Below, in pieces: positions 26,962-36,666 of a stretch of DNA of 64,000 bases. The first letter of the stretch is position 1. Each line of letters starts with the position of its first letter. The notes beneath the pieces are model-generated. The model saw only the letters and a program-made list of their open reading frames with translations, was not told where the DNA came from and did not search any database. A program made the position numbers and the translations under genes. Source of the DNA: Commensalibacter papalotli (ex Servin-Garciduenas et al. 2014) (lineage in GTDB: Bacteria; Pseudomonadota; Alphaproteobacteria; Acetobacterales; Acetobacteraceae). Location of the stretch: the NCBI RefSeq assembly GCF_000527695.1, contig NZ_ATSX01000001.1:620001-684000 (forward strand), read 5' to 3'.

Positions 26962-29025
26962 ATGACAAAAGTAATTGTAGATGGTATTCCTATAGAGGTT
27001 CCCAATAATGCTTCTGTATTGCAAGCATGCGAGGCTGCTGGTAAGGAAATCCCCCGTTTTTGTTATCATGACAAGCTTTCTGTAGCTGGTAATTGCAGAA
27101 TGTGTATGGTTGAAATTACAGGTTCTCGTAAACCTTTGGTTTCATCTTGCTCTCAACCAGTTATGGAGGGAATGCAAGTTACGACTGATTCTGAAACTAT
27201 TCGTGCTGCGCGTCGTAGTACAATGGAATTATTATTGATTAATCACCCTTTAGATTGTCCTATTTGTGACCAAGGTGGTGAGTGTGATTTGCAAGATCAG
27301 GCTGTTGGATATGGTCGTGACTGTTCACGCTTTACTGACGAAAAACGTGCCGTTGTTGATAAATATATGGGACCCTTGGTTCGAACAGTAATGACGCGTT
27401 GCATTCAGTGTACGCGTTGTATTCGTTTTACCAATGAGATTGCTGGCACTGCTGAGCTTGGGGGTATTTACCGAGGCACTAGTCTTGAAATTACGCCGTT
27501 TATAGAACAAGGGATTAAATCAGAGCTTTCTGGTAATTTAATTGATGTTTGTCCAGTTGGTGCGTTGACTTCGAAACCAACAGCTTTTCATTTCCGTTCT
27601 TGGGAATTAAAAAACACAGATTCAATTGATGTAACAGATGCTGTTGGTACTAATATCTTGTTGCAAGTACGTGGCAACGAAGTGATGCGGATACTCCCTC
27701 GTAAGAATGATGATGTGAATGAGGAATGGCTTGCTGATAAAGGTCGCTTTTCGTTGGACGGATTAAAACGTCGTCGTTTAGATCGTCCGTGGATAAAGAA
27801 GAACGGTAAACTTGTCGAGGCGTCGTGGACAGAAACATTGCAACATGTTGCTGATAAATTAAAAACAGTTTCATCAGATCGTATGGGTGCCATTGCGGGG
27901 GATTTGTGTGATGCAGAAAGTATGTTGGCATTAAAGCATCTTATGAATGCATTGGGCTCCTCAAATGTCGATTGTCGTCAAGACAATGCCTATTACGATA
28001 TTTCGCAACGCGGGCATTATGTGTTTAACACTTCTATTGCAGGGATTGATGATGCTGATGCATTATTGGTAATCGGTTCTTTCCCAAGGCAAGAAGCTCC
28101 TGTATTGAATTCTCGTATTCGGAAACGTTGGTTGTCTTTGACCGAACAATTCCCGATTGGGTATATTGGAGAGCTTCCAGATGATCCTACTTATAAAGTT
28201 GATCAATTAGGGGAAACTCCTGAACTGATTGCTGAATTGATTGCAGGCAAACATCCGTTTTCTGAAATATTAAAAAATGCAAAACGCCCAATGATTATTT
28301 TAGGGCATGGTGCGATAACGCGTCCTGATGCAAAAATTATATTTGAACAAACAATGGCTTTGGCTAAAACAGTCGGAGCAGTGACTGAAGAGTGGAATGG
28401 ATTTAATATTTTACATCATTCTGCTGCTCGCGTTGCTGGTTTGGATCTTGGTTTCGTGCCTCAAGGGCAAGCTAAAGATATCAAAGCAATGGTAAATGGT
28501 GGAGTTGATGTATTGTGGATGTTGGGCGCGGATGAAGTTAATCTTTCTGCATTACCAGCTGAAACTTTTGTTATATATCAAGGACACCATGGAGAAAAAG
28601 CAGCATCTAGAGCTGATGTGATTTTACCTGGTGCGGCTTATACCGAAAAATCAGGGACTTATGTGAATACAGAAGGGCGCGTGCAACGTAGTTTTGCAGC
28701 GATTTGCCCTCCTGGTGAAGCAAAAGAAGAATGGGCAGCTATTTATGCTGTTGCTCAATTATTAGCTGTTGACTTGCCTTATCATAATATAGATAGCCTT
28801 AGAGCGTATATGGCAGAAATTAATCCTGTCTTTGCTCAATTGCGACTTGTACAGAATGTTGTTGATGTTAATCTTGGCGATAATGCTCAAGGAAACTTTG
28901 AAAAACAAGTTCTTAGAGCTGTTATTTCAGATTACTTCTTAACTAATTCTATCAGTCGGGCAAGTTTGACAATGAATGAATGTTCGAAGTTGCGCTATGC
29001 AGTTTCGGCAGAAGCGGCGGAGTAG
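26962..29025 (+). CDS. nuoG: NADH-quinone oxidoreductase subunit G
   Basis: NuoG (75-kDa subunit), 687 residues, is the largest subunit of the electron-input module. The N-terminal 2Fe-2S ferredoxin domain shows RFCYHDKLSVAGNCRMCMVE. Next are the His-Cys3 site HPLDCPICDQGGECDLQD and the 4Fe-4S site RCIQCTRCIRF. A molybdopterin-oxidoreductase-like domain fills the rest. Length is typical of alphaproteobacteria. It ends 5 bp before the nuoH start. Confidence 0.97.
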   Translation: MTKVIVDGIPIEVPNNASVLQACEAAGKEIPRFCYHDKLSVAGNCRMCMVEITGSRKPLVSSCSQPVMEGMQVTTDSETIRAARRSTMELLLINHPLDCPICDQGGECDLQDQAVGYGRDCSRFTDEKRAVVDKYMGPLVRTVMTRCIQCTRCIRFTNEIAGTAELGGIYRGTSLEITPFIEQGIKSELSGNLIDVCPVGALTSKPTAFHFRSWELKNTDSIDVTDAVGTNILLQVRGNEVMRILPRKNDDVNEEWLADKGRFSLDGLKRRRLDRPWIKKNGKLVEASWTETLQHVADKLKTVSSDRMGAIAGDLCDAESMLALKHLMNALGSSNVDCRQDNAYYDISQRGHYVFNTSIAGIDDADALLVIGSFPRQEAPVLNSRIRKRWLSLTEQFPIGYIGELPDDPTYKVDQLGETPELIAELIAGKHPFSEILKNAKRPMIILGHGAITRPDAKIIFEQTMALAKTVGAVTEEWNGFNILHHSAARVAGLDLGFVPQGQAKDIKAMVNGGVDVLWMLGADEVNLSALPAETFVIYQGHHGEKAASRADVILPGAAYTEKSGTYVNTEGRVQRSFAAICPPGEAKEEWAAIYAVAQLLAVDLPYHNIDSLRAYMAEINPVFAQLRLVQNVVDVNLGDNAQGNFEKQVLRAVISDYFLTNSISRASLTMNECSKLRYAVSAEAAE

Positions 29026-29030
29026 TCGAC

Positions 29031-30056
29031 GTGGAACATTTCTTTTTTCATACGATGGTTGGATCGATTATTCTGATTGTTTTAAAAGTTCTTGCTGTTT
29101 TAGTACCTCTATTAATGGGGGTTGCTTACCTTACATGGATAGAACGTAAAGTTCTGGCTGCAATCATGTTACGTAAAGGGCCAAACGTCGTTGGACCTTT
29201 TGGATTGTTGCAACCTTTTGCCGATGCTGTGAAAATGATTTTCAAGGAAACCATTATTCCGACCAAGGCAAATCGTGTTCTTTTCTTTATAGCTCCAATC
29301 CTTGGTTTTTCCCTATCTATGTTGGCATGGGCGGTTATTCCTACAAATGATGGTTGGGCTGTTGCGAATTTAAATATTGGTATTTTGTATTTATTGGCTA
29401 TATCATCAATTAGTATCTATGCAACATTGTTGGCAGGTTGGGGTTCTAACTCCAAATATGCATTATTAGGGGCGATGCGTGCTGCGGCTCAGATGATTTC
29501 ATATGAGTTGGCAATGGGATTGGTTATTGCATCAATCTTACTGTTGGTTGGTAGTGGTAATTTGAATGATATTGTATTGGCGCAACGCCATATATGGTTC
29601 TTTTTACCTATGTTCCCCATGTTTATTATTTTCTTTATTTCTTGTTTAGCAGAAACAAATCGTCCGCCATTCGATTTTGCCGTTGGTGAAAGTGAATTGG
29701 TTGCAGGGTTCTTTGCAGAATATTCATCCATGGCTTTTGGTTTGTTTTTCTTGGCTGAATATGGAAATATGATTTTAATGTCAGCCATTATTAGTATTTT
29801 ATTCTTGGGTGGGTGGTTGCCTCCATTTGATTGTATGCCATTTACATGGATCCCAGGCCCATTTTGGTTAATTATTAAAATTTTGATTTGCTTGTTCTGT
29901 TTTATCTGGGTCCGAAGTGCTTTCCCAAGATACCGTTATGATCAGTTAATGCGTTTAGGTTGGAAAGTATTCTTACCATTTACACTGGCATGGGTTGTGT
30001 TAACGGCAGGGTTTATGATGGCTACAGGCATTGGTATTTACGGAGGGGCAGTTTAA
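29031..30056 (+). CDS. nuoH: NADH-quinone oxidoreductase subunit H
   Basis: NuoH (ND1), 341 residues, is the membrane subunit that bridges the hydrophilic arm and the proton-pumping arm. It shows [20 protein letters not shown], the loop [20 protein letters not shown] and [15 protein letters not shown], all ND1 hallmarks, with about eight membrane helices. The open frame extends upstream inside nuoG, but the GTG at 29031, just after the nuoG stop and preceded by GCGGAG, gives the normal family length. Confidence 0.95.
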   Translation: MEHFFFHTMVGSIILIVLKVLAVLVPLLMGVAYLTWIERKVLAAIMLRKGPNVVGPFGLLQPFADAVKMIFKETIIPTKANRVLFFIAPILGFSLSMLAWAVIPTNDGWAVANLNIGILYLLAISSISIYATLLAGWGSNSKYALLGAMRAAAQMISYELAMGLVIASILLLVGSGNLNDIVLAQRHIWFFLPMFPMFIIFFISCLAETNRPPFDFAVGESELVAGFFAEYSSMAFGLFFLAEYGNMILMSAIISILFLGGWLPPFDCMPFTWIPGPFWLIIKILICLFCFIWVRSAFPRYRYDQLMRLGWKVFLPFTLAWVVLTAGFMMATGIGIYGGAV

Positions 30057-30057
30057 A

Positions 30058-30546
30058 ATGGGTTTTATAGATAGAACCGCGCGATCCTTTTTATTGTCAG
30101 AGTTATTGGCAGGTTTGGGAATTACGCTACGTTACTTTTTTAAACCAAAAGCAACGATAAATTATCCTTATGAAAAAAGCCCATTATCTCCTCGTTTTCG
30201 TGGAGAGCATGCTTTGCGTCGTTATGCAAATGGTGAAGAAAGATGTATTGCTTGTAAGTTATGTGAAGCAACATGTCCTGCGGAAGCAATTACCATTGAA
30301 GCCGAAGCCAGAAGCGATGGCTCAAGAAGAACAACGCGTTATGATATTGATATGACCAAATGTATTTATTGTGGTTTATGTCAGGAAGCTTGTCCTGTGG
30401 ATGCTATTGTTCAAGGGCCAAATTATGAGTTTGCAACTGAAACCAGAGAAGAGCTGATGTATAATAAACAAAAATTATTATCGAATGGCGATCAATGGGA
30501 AAGTGTATTAGCACTTAGGTTGGAACAGGATGCCCCTTATCGGTAG
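30058..30546 (+). CDS. nuoI: NADH-quinone oxidoreductase subunit I
   Basis: NuoI (TYKY), 162 residues, carries two 4Fe-4S clusters that pass electrons toward NuoB. Ligands are [18 protein letters not shown] and [17 protein letters not shown]. The ATG at 30058 directly follows the nuoH stop and has GGAGGGG upstream. An earlier in-frame start within nuoH would only add a foreign extension. Size is normal. Confidence 0.97.
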   Translation: MGFIDRTARSFLLSELLAGLGITLRYFFKPKATINYPYEKSPLSPRFRGEHALRRYANGEERCIACKLCEATCPAEAITIEAEARSDGSRRTTRYDIDMTKCIYCGLCQEACPVDAIVQGPNYEFATETREELMYNKQKLLSNGDQWESVLALRLEQDAPYR

Positions 30547-30624
30547 GCGGGAAATAATAACAATGATGAGTAAAATGTTTTTCTTACAAATAGGCTTTAT
30601 GCCCTTACAAAAAGGAATAAGGTC

Positions 30625-31362
30625 ATGATGCCAATTATTCTTTTTTATATTTTTGCAACAATTCTGCTTTTATCAGCCGTCATGGTTGTATGTTCTCGTA
30701 ATTCTGTTCATGCTGCTTTGTTTTTGGTTTTAGTATTTTGTAATGCGTCTGGATTATTTTTGCTTGCTGGGGCAGAATTTCTCGCGATCTTGTTGATTGC
30801 GATCTATTCTGGTGCGGTTATGATTTTATTCCTTTTTATTGTCATGACTATGCAAACTAATTTAGTTCAGCTTAAAGAGGGTATGCAAAGCTATATGCCT
30901 GTGGGTTTTTGTATTGCTGCAGTTTTGGTGGTTGAATTAATCATTGTTGCAATAAACTGGCATATTGATCCACAAATCGCACAAGCTTCTCAACAGCCTT
31001 TGCTACAAAATATGTCCAATACCCAAGCTTTAGGGGCTTTAATCTATACCGATTATATTTTATTGTTCCAAATTTGTGGTTTGGTACTATTGGTGGCTAT
31101 GATTGGTGCTATTGTTTTAACGTTGCGTAAACGTCCAAATAATCGCCGTCAAGTCGTTGCTCGTCAGCATATGCGTGAACCACATCAAAGTCTGGAAATG
31201 CGTTCGATTGAACTCAATAAAGGGGTTGATGAGTTGGGTGGTTTTTTAAGGCCAAAAGAAACTTATTTTGGGGTTTCCCAAGAAGACTCATTTGGTCCAA
31301 AGCCTGGAGATAAGATGGATATTACTGAAAAAAGACAACAAATGAAGGAGCAATCAAAATGA
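30625..31362 (+). CDS. nuoJ: NADH-quinone oxidoreductase subunit J
   Basis: NuoJ (ND6), 245 residues, is a five-helix membrane subunit. Hydrophobic helices end near residue 168 ([18 protein letters not shown]), and the conserved helix-3 stretch [19 protein letters not shown] is present. After the last helix comes a hydrophilic tail of about 75 residues rich in charged residues and Gln, somewhat longer than the ~200-residue form I would expect. The stop overlaps the nuoK ATG by four bases. Confidence 0.95.
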   Translation: MMPIILFYIFATILLLSAVMVVCSRNSVHAALFLVLVFCNASGLFLLAGAEFLAILLIAIYSGAVMILFLFIVMTMQTNLVQLKEGMQSYMPVGFCIAAVLVVELIIVAINWHIDPQIAQASQQPLLQNMSNTQALGALIYTDYILLFQICGLVLLVAMIGAIVLTLRKRPNNRRQVVARQHMREPHQSLEMRSIELNKGVDELGGFLRPKETYFGVSQEDSFGPKPGDKMDITEKRQQMKEQSK

Positions 31363-31679
31363 ATATTTTGAATACAGTGGGGGTTGCTCCTTATATGATT
31401 GTAAGTGCACTTTTATTTGCGATTGGTTTGTTTGGTATTTTTGCAAGCAGAAAAAATTTAATTGTTATTTTAATGTCGATTGAAATGATGTTGCTTTCTG
31501 CAAATCTGAATTTGATTACTTTTTCTTCGGCTTTTGGAAATCTTACAGGCCAAGTCATGGTGATGTTTACCTTAACGGTTGCTGCTGCGGAATCTGCAAT
31601 TGGGCTTGCGATTGTGATGGTTTATTATAGAAACCGTCACTCTGTAGAAGTTCAAGATACGACGATGATGAAGGGATAA
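31359..31679 (+). CDS. nuoK: NADH-quinone oxidoreductase subunit K
   Basis: NuoK (ND4L), 106 residues with three membrane helices. The conserved acidic residues of the proton path are visible in [19 protein letters not shown] and [15 protein letters not shown]. It overlaps nuoJ by four bases and is followed by nuoL after 7 bp. Confidence 0.97.
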   Translation: MNILNTVGVAPYMIVSALLFAIGLFGIFASRKNLIVILMSIEMMLLSANLNLITFSSAFGNLTGQVMVMFTLTVAAAESAIGLAIVMVYYRNRHSVEVQDTTMMKG

Positions 31680-31686
31680 TGGGAAA

Positions 31687-33633
31687 ATGACACCAATAGC
31701 ATCATCGTTATTTGCCATAGCTGTATTTGCACCTTTGGGTGGATTTTTAATAGCAGGTTTACTGGGACGGGTAATTGGCGACAACTTTGCTAAATTTATT
31801 TCTATTTTAGGAATGATTATCGCCGTTGCTTGCTCATGGTGTGTTTTAGGGCACTTGTTGAATTCCAACGCTGGAGGCGTAACGGTTCCATTAATTGATT
31901 GGATCCACGCAGGTAATTTTAACGCTACCTGGTATCTAAGAATGGATATGTTGTCTGTATCAATGTTGACAATGGTTACAAGCGTATCGTTGTTAGTGCA
32001 TATTTACAGCATTGGGTATATGGCTCATGATTCAATGCCGACTTATCGGTTCTTTGCGTATTTATCCTTGTTTACATTTAGTATGTTAATGCTGATAACC
32101 TCAGATAATTTAATTGAATTATTCTTTGGTTGGGAAGCTGTGGGTTTATCCAGTTACTTATTAATTGGATATTGGTATACACGCCCATCAGCCGTTGCTG
32201 CTGCTATTAAGGCATTTGTAGTTAATCGTATTGCAGATTTATTTTTCCTCGTCGGGATTTGTGTATTGTTCATCCTTTCTGGTTCTGTGTTTTATGATGA
32301 TATTTTTCATAAAATCCCAGAGCTAGCGCAAACTCAATATCATTTATATGGATATAGCTTTCAAGCTTATGAATTTATTGCACTTTTATTATTCATTGGG
32401 GCAATGGGTAAGTCAGCTCAATTGTTCTTGCATGTATGGTTACCCGATGCTATGGAAGGACCAACCCCTGTATCAGCATTAATTCATGCTGCTACAATGG
32501 TTACGGCGGGTATTTTCTTAATGGCACGTATGTCTCCATTGGTAGAATTTGCGCCACATGTTAAAATGTTTATTGTAATCATAGGCGCAACTACAGCATT
32601 CTTTGCCGGGACTGTTGCCTTAGCTCAGCCTGATATCAAAAAATCAATTGCATATTCAACTTGTTCTCAATTGGGATATATGTTTGTTGCGGTTGGTGTT
32701 GGTGCTTATCAAGTAGCTTTGTTTCATTTAACAACGCATGCATTTTTTAAAGCTTTATTATTCCTTGGTGCAGGTTCTGTTATTCATGCTCTTCATGATG
32801 AACAAGATATGTTTAAAATGGGTGGTTTGTATAAAAAGTTACCAGCTACTTGTTTATTAATGTGGATTGGGTGTTTAGCACTTGGTGGGATTTTCCCTTT
32901 TGCAGGTTATTGGTCTAAAGATGCGATATTAGAAGCCGCATGGATGTTTGGTGGTAGTGTTGGTCATTATGCTTGGATTATGACAGCGATTACAGCATTT
33001 TTAACAGCATTTTACAGCTGGCGTTTATTATTTTTGGTATTTCATGGCAAACCAAGAGATCAAAAAATTTATGATCATGCGCATGAATCTTCCTTAGTAA
33101 TGACATTACCGATGTGTGTGTTAGCAACTGGGGCGACTATTGGTGGGATTGTGCTCGCACCATATTATATTGGTGTGCATCAAGTCGCATTCTGGGGGGG
33201 GGCTATTTTCAATGCGCCTTCTAATCAAATTATGAGTTTAATGCATCATACACCTTACTTAATTGCAAAAACGCCTTTGGTTTTGGGTGTGTTGGGTATT
33301 ATTGTTGCATTTGTTTGTTATATTGCAGTTCCGAAAATCCCTGTTGCTGCGGCATCTGGATTAAAAGGGGTATATCAATTCCTATTAAATGCATGGTATT
33401 TCGACAAGTTATATGATTTTATTTTTGTTCGTCCTTATCTCGCATTATCAAAGGTTTTATGGAAAGTGGGTGATGAAGAGATTGTTCAGGGGATGCCTGT
33501 TTCTATTGCACGAATTACCAATCGTTCAGCAAAAACTGTATCTTGGACACAAAATGGGTCTTTTGCTTTGTATGCTTTTACCATGGCAATTGGGTTGGTG
33601 GTGGTACTTGCCACTTTCCTGATCTATCATTGA
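31687..33633 (+). CDS. nuoL: NADH-quinone oxidoreductase subunit L
   Basis: NuoL (ND5), 648 residues, is the distal antiporter-like proton-pumping subunit of complex I. NuoL-specific motifs include FFGWEAVGLSSYLLIGYWY, KSAQLFLHVWLPDAMEGPTP and VSALIHAATMVTAGIFLMAR. The C-terminal lateral-helix region is complete (WKVGDEEIVQG, then a final membrane anchor), so the protein is not truncated or fused. Only 24 bp separate its stop from nuoN. No nuoM lies between them, although NuoM normally sits between NuoL and NuoN both in the operon and in the membrane arm. Confidence 0.97.
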   Translation: MTPIASSLFAIAVFAPLGGFLIAGLLGRVIGDNFAKFISILGMIIAVACSWCVLGHLLNSNAGGVTVPLIDWIHAGNFNATWYLRMDMLSVSMLTMVTSVSLLVHIYSIGYMAHDSMPTYRFFAYLSLFTFSMLMLITSDNLIELFFGWEAVGLSSYLLIGYWYTRPSAVAAAIKAFVVNRIADLFFLVGICVLFILSGSVFYDDIFHKIPELAQTQYHLYGYSFQAYEFIALLLFIGAMGKSAQLFLHVWLPDAMEGPTPVSALIHAATMVTAGIFLMARMSPLVEFAPHVKMFIVIIGATTAFFAGTVALAQPDIKKSIAYSTCSQLGYMFVAVGVGAYQVALFHLTTHAFFKALLFLGAGSVIHALHDEQDMFKMGGLYKKLPATCLLMWIGCLALGGIFPFAGYWSKDAILEAAWMFGGSVGHYAWIMTAITAFLTAFYSWRLLFLVFHGKPRDQKIYDHAHESSLVMTLPMCVLATGATIGGIVLAPYYIGVHQVAFWGGAIFNAPSNQIMSLMHHTPYLIAKTPLVLGVLGIIVAFVCYIAVPKIPVAAASGLKGVYQFLLNAWYFDKLYDFIFVRPYLALSKVLWKVGDEEIVQGMPVSIARITNRSAKTVSWTQNGSFALYAFTMAIGLVVVLATFLIYH

Positions 33634-33657
33634 TATTAGAAAGTCAGGATTAATCCG

Positions 33658-35082
33658 ATGAATTGGACACTTGCTATTCCAGAGATTGTTTTATCAATCA
33701 GCGGTCTTATTATTCTTTTATGGGGTTCATTTGAGAAGAAAGGAAATGCTTTCTTCCCTTGTGCGATCCTTTCGATTGCTGCTTTTGTTGCAGTTGGTTT
33801 CTTAACATTAACTGTTCAAAATGGCTTGGGATATCATGGATTATTTATCAATGATGAATTCTCTCGCTATATGAAGCTTTTAATTATTATATCAGGCTTT
33901 TTATGTATTATTTTATCTATTGATTTTAATGGAAAAAATAATACTAATTGTTTTGAATTTATTGCCCTAATTGTTTTCTCAACAGTGGGTGCAATGATTA
34001 TGGTGTCATCTAATAATTTGATGACATTGTATATGGGGCTTGAGTTATCATCTTTGGCTTTATATATTTTATGTGCCATTGATCGCCAAAGTGTATTTTC
34101 AGCTGAATCTGGAATTAAATATTTTATTCTAGGATCTGTTGCTTCTGGAATTTTGCTATATGGAATTTCCATGATTTATGGTTTTTCTGGTGGCATGGGA
34201 TATGAAAATATTCACCATATTATTGCTTCAGATCATGCTTTATCAGCTGGGTTTGCTATTGGTTTAGTTTTTGTATTGGTTGGATTGTGTTTTAAGATTT
34301 CAGCCGTTCCATTCCACATGTGGACACCTGATGTTTATCAAGGTGCACCAACACCTGTGACAACATTTTTGTCAACAGCACCAAAATTCGCCGCTTTTGC
34401 ATTATTCTTACGTTTAATGGTAGGTCCTTTTGGAGCATTATCTCCACAATGGCAATTATTAATTGAAGTGATTGCTGTTTTATCTATTATTATTGGTAGT
34501 GTTGGAGCAATTGCTCAAACGAACATTAAACGGATGATGGCATATTCTTCTATTTCACATATGGGATATGCTTTGGTTGGGTTGGCTGCGGCAACACCCG
34601 ATGGTGTGATGGGAACATTAATTTATTTAACAACATATTTATTTATGAATATTGGTACATTTGCTGTGATTGCTGCGATGTCTCGCAGGGGACATATTGT
34701 TGAAAATATTAATGATTTAGCAGGTTTAGGTAAGACAGATCCAGGTATAGCAACAGCAATGGCTATATTTATGTTTAGTATGGCTGGTGTGCCACCATTA
34801 GCTGGTTTTTTTGGTAAATTCTTAGTGTTTAAAGCTGCTTTAGCTGCAGATCTATATGTTTTAACTATTATTGGTCTGTTAGCTAGTGCTGTGGGTGCTT
34901 TTTTCTATTTAAGAATTATAAAAATCATGTTTTTTGATAAAGCTGCCGAGCCTTTGGACAAACGTTCTTTGTCTTTATCTTTTATTTCATTTAGTATGGG
35001 TACCATAACAGTAATATTTTTACTCTTTTTGTCACCAATGTTAGAAATGGGACAAATTGCAGCGCGGTCTTTATTTCATTGA
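33658..35082 (+). CDS. nuoN: NADH-quinone oxidoreductase subunit N
   Basis: NuoN (ND2), 474 residues, is an antiporter-like membrane subunit. I checked it specifically against NuoM. The stretches LYMGLELSSLALYILCA and FKISAVPFHMWTPDVYQGAP followed by TPVTTFLSTAPKFAAF are NuoN hallmarks, whereas NuoM would show a WPFHTWLPDAH-type motif. It is the last nuo gene. birA follows after 14 bp, probably in the same transcript. Confidence 0.97.
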   Translation: MNWTLAIPEIVLSISGLIILLWGSFEKKGNAFFPCAILSIAAFVAVGFLTLTVQNGLGYHGLFINDEFSRYMKLLIIISGFLCIILSIDFNGKNNTNCFEFIALIVFSTVGAMIMVSSNNLMTLYMGLELSSLALYILCAIDRQSVFSAESGIKYFILGSVASGILLYGISMIYGFSGGMGYENIHHIIASDHALSAGFAIGLVFVLVGLCFKISAVPFHMWTPDVYQGAPTPVTTFLSTAPKFAAFALFLRLMVGPFGALSPQWQLLIEVIAVLSIIIGSVGAIAQTNIKRMMAYSSISHMGYALVGLAAATPDGVMGTLIYLTTYLFMNIGTFAVIAAMSRRGHIVENINDLAGLGKTDPGIATAMAIFMFSMAGVPPLAGFFGKFLVFKAALAADLYVLTIIGLLASAVGAFFYLRIIKIMFFDKAAEPLDKRSLSLSFISFSMGTITVIFLLFLSPMLEMGQIAARSLFH

Positions 35083-35096
35083 TGTTGTAGGGTAAG

Positions 35097-35858
35097 GTGG
35101 ATAGTAGCATTATCTGGCAGGTAGAACATTATCATACTTTGCCTTCAACAAATGATTATTGTATCGAACAAGCCAAATTGAGAAAAAAACTCAATTTGGC
35201 TGTGTTGACAGATTTCCAGACGGCTCCTAGAGGAAGTCGTGGACGTGGATGGGTTGAGCCGACTGGAAATTTGGCATTATCTTTTTTATATTGGCCTTCA
35301 TTTTCTATTGAACAAGTGAGTTGGGTGCCTTTTATAGCATCTTTGGCTTTATACGATGCAGTGGACGAGTTATGTGGTTCTTCTGCTGACTTATATATTA
35401 AATGGCCTAATGATTTAGTTTACCAAAATAAAAAAATAGCGGGTATACTCATTGAAAGTTATGTCCAATATCCCGATATTTTGGAATGGTTAGTGTTTGG
35501 ATTTGGATTGAATATTCATTCAGCACCTGTGATTGAAGGTAAAGAGCTTGGTTGTTTAAAGGATTTTTTTAATAAAGATCTTCCTCAAGCAACCGAAGTT
35601 TCTGAGAAAGTAAGAGAGTATTTAACTTATTGGATTATATGTTTAATAAAGGGAAAACAAGCTTTTATTCGAGAATCCTGGTTACAAAGAAGTTTGCCTT
35701 TGGACACATCATTAATTGTCAATCAAGGAAATAATTCTTATAAGGGTAAATATAAAGGAATAGATAATAGAGGTTTTTTGTTATTACAAACTCAAACTGC
35801 CATTGAAAGTTTTTCAGCTGGTGAGTTGCTTTGTTTGGGTCAAAGTAGGGATAAGTAA
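35097..35858 (+). CDS. birA: biotin--[acetyl-CoA-carboxylase] ligase
   Basis: Biotin protein ligase of 253 residues that attaches biotin to carboxylase carrier domains. The motifs [18 protein letters not shown] (biotinyl-AMP binding), IKWPNDLVY and KIAGILIES are all present. There is no N-terminal helix-turn-helix, so it is a group I enzyme without the repressor function. The start is a GTG at 35097. The gene lies between nuoN and coaX, a common alphaproteobacterial arrangement. Confidence 0.95.
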   Translation: MDSSIIWQVEHYHTLPSTNDYCIEQAKLRKKLNLAVLTDFQTAPRGSRGRGWVEPTGNLALSFLYWPSFSIEQVSWVPFIASLALYDAVDELCGSSADLYIKWPNDLVYQNKKIAGILIESYVQYPDILEWLVFGFGLNIHSAPVIEGKELGCLKDFFNKDLPQATEVSEKVREYLTYWIICLIKGKQAFIRESWLQRSLPLDTSLIVNQGNNSYKGKYKGIDNRGFLLLQTQTAIESFSAGELLCLGQSRDK

Positions 35859-35860
35859 AA

Positions 35861-36643
35861 TTGCTTTTGGTGATTGATGTTGGTAATACAAATATTGTAT
35901 TTGCAGTTCATGATGGAAATAAATGGTTAGGAACGTGGCGTTTTGCGACAATGGCTAATCGAACGTCGGATGAATATGCAGCTACATTATTCTTTTTAAT
36001 GTCAAAACATAACATTCCTGCAGATAAAATTACTCGTGCAATTATCGGAACCGTTGTTCCACCTGTTTTGTATCAATTGCTTTTATTATGTCGGAAATGG
36101 TTTTTGGTTGATCCTATTGTGGCATCTTCGTCTTTAGATTGGGGGTTTGAAATCAGAACAGATAACCCCAAAGAAGTTGGTGTTGATCGTTTATTAAATG
36201 GATTGGCTGCACATCAATTATATGGTGGTCCGTTGGTTGTTGTGGATTTGGGAACAGCAACAACGTTTGATGTTGTAGATCAAGATGGAAATTATTGTGG
36301 AGGGGTTATCTCACCAGGATTAACCCTGTCTTTGGAGGCACTTCATAGTGCAGCGGCAAGATTGCCCAGAATTGGTATAGGTAGACCTCAATCTGTGATA
36401 GGAAAAGAAACGATTGGTGCGATGAGGTCTGGTATTTACTGGGGATATATTGGGCTCATTGAAGGCATTATAGAGCGTATCAAAAAAGAATTTTTAGTAT
36501 CTGAAATTACAGTTGTTGGTACAGGGGGCTTGGCACCGTTACTTGCTGAAGGAACCCCTGTTTTTAAAGAAATTAATTCGGAATTAACATTGGAAGGGTT
36601 AAGAATCCTTGCAGATAAGAATTCATCAGGAAACAAAATATAA
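35861..36643 (+). CDS. coaX: type III pantothenate kinase
   Basis: CoaX, 260 residues, catalyses the first step of coenzyme A synthesis and belongs to the ASKHA fold. It shows the N-terminal phosphate motif [25 protein letters not shown] and [13 protein letters not shown], and [15 protein letters not shown]. The start is a TTG, two bases after the birA stop, which is a normal tight spacing. No ATG lies nearby in frame at a suitable place. Confidence 0.95.
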   Translation: MLLVIDVGNTNIVFAVHDGNKWLGTWRFATMANRTSDEYAATLFFLMSKHNIPADKITRAIIGTVVPPVLYQLLLLCRKWFLVDPIVASSSLDWGFEIRTDNPKEVGVDRLLNGLAAHQLYGGPLVVVDLGTATTFDVVDQDGNYCGGVISPGLTLSLEALHSAAARLPRIGIGRPQSVIGKETIGAMRSGIYWGYIGLIEGIIERIKKEFLVSEITVVGTGGLAPLLAEGTPVFKEINSELTLEGLRILADKNSSGNKI

Positions 36644-36666
36644 ATATAGAATTATAAAGGATAGAT

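Noticed and set aside
28980-29030. Upstream extension of nuoH into nuoG
   Set aside because: The extra residues do not resemble ND1, and the GTG at 29031 gives the normal family length.
33634-33657. Possibility that nuoM is fused to nuoL or nuoN
   Set aside because: Both neighbours have normal length and complete termini, and neither contains a second antiporter domain.
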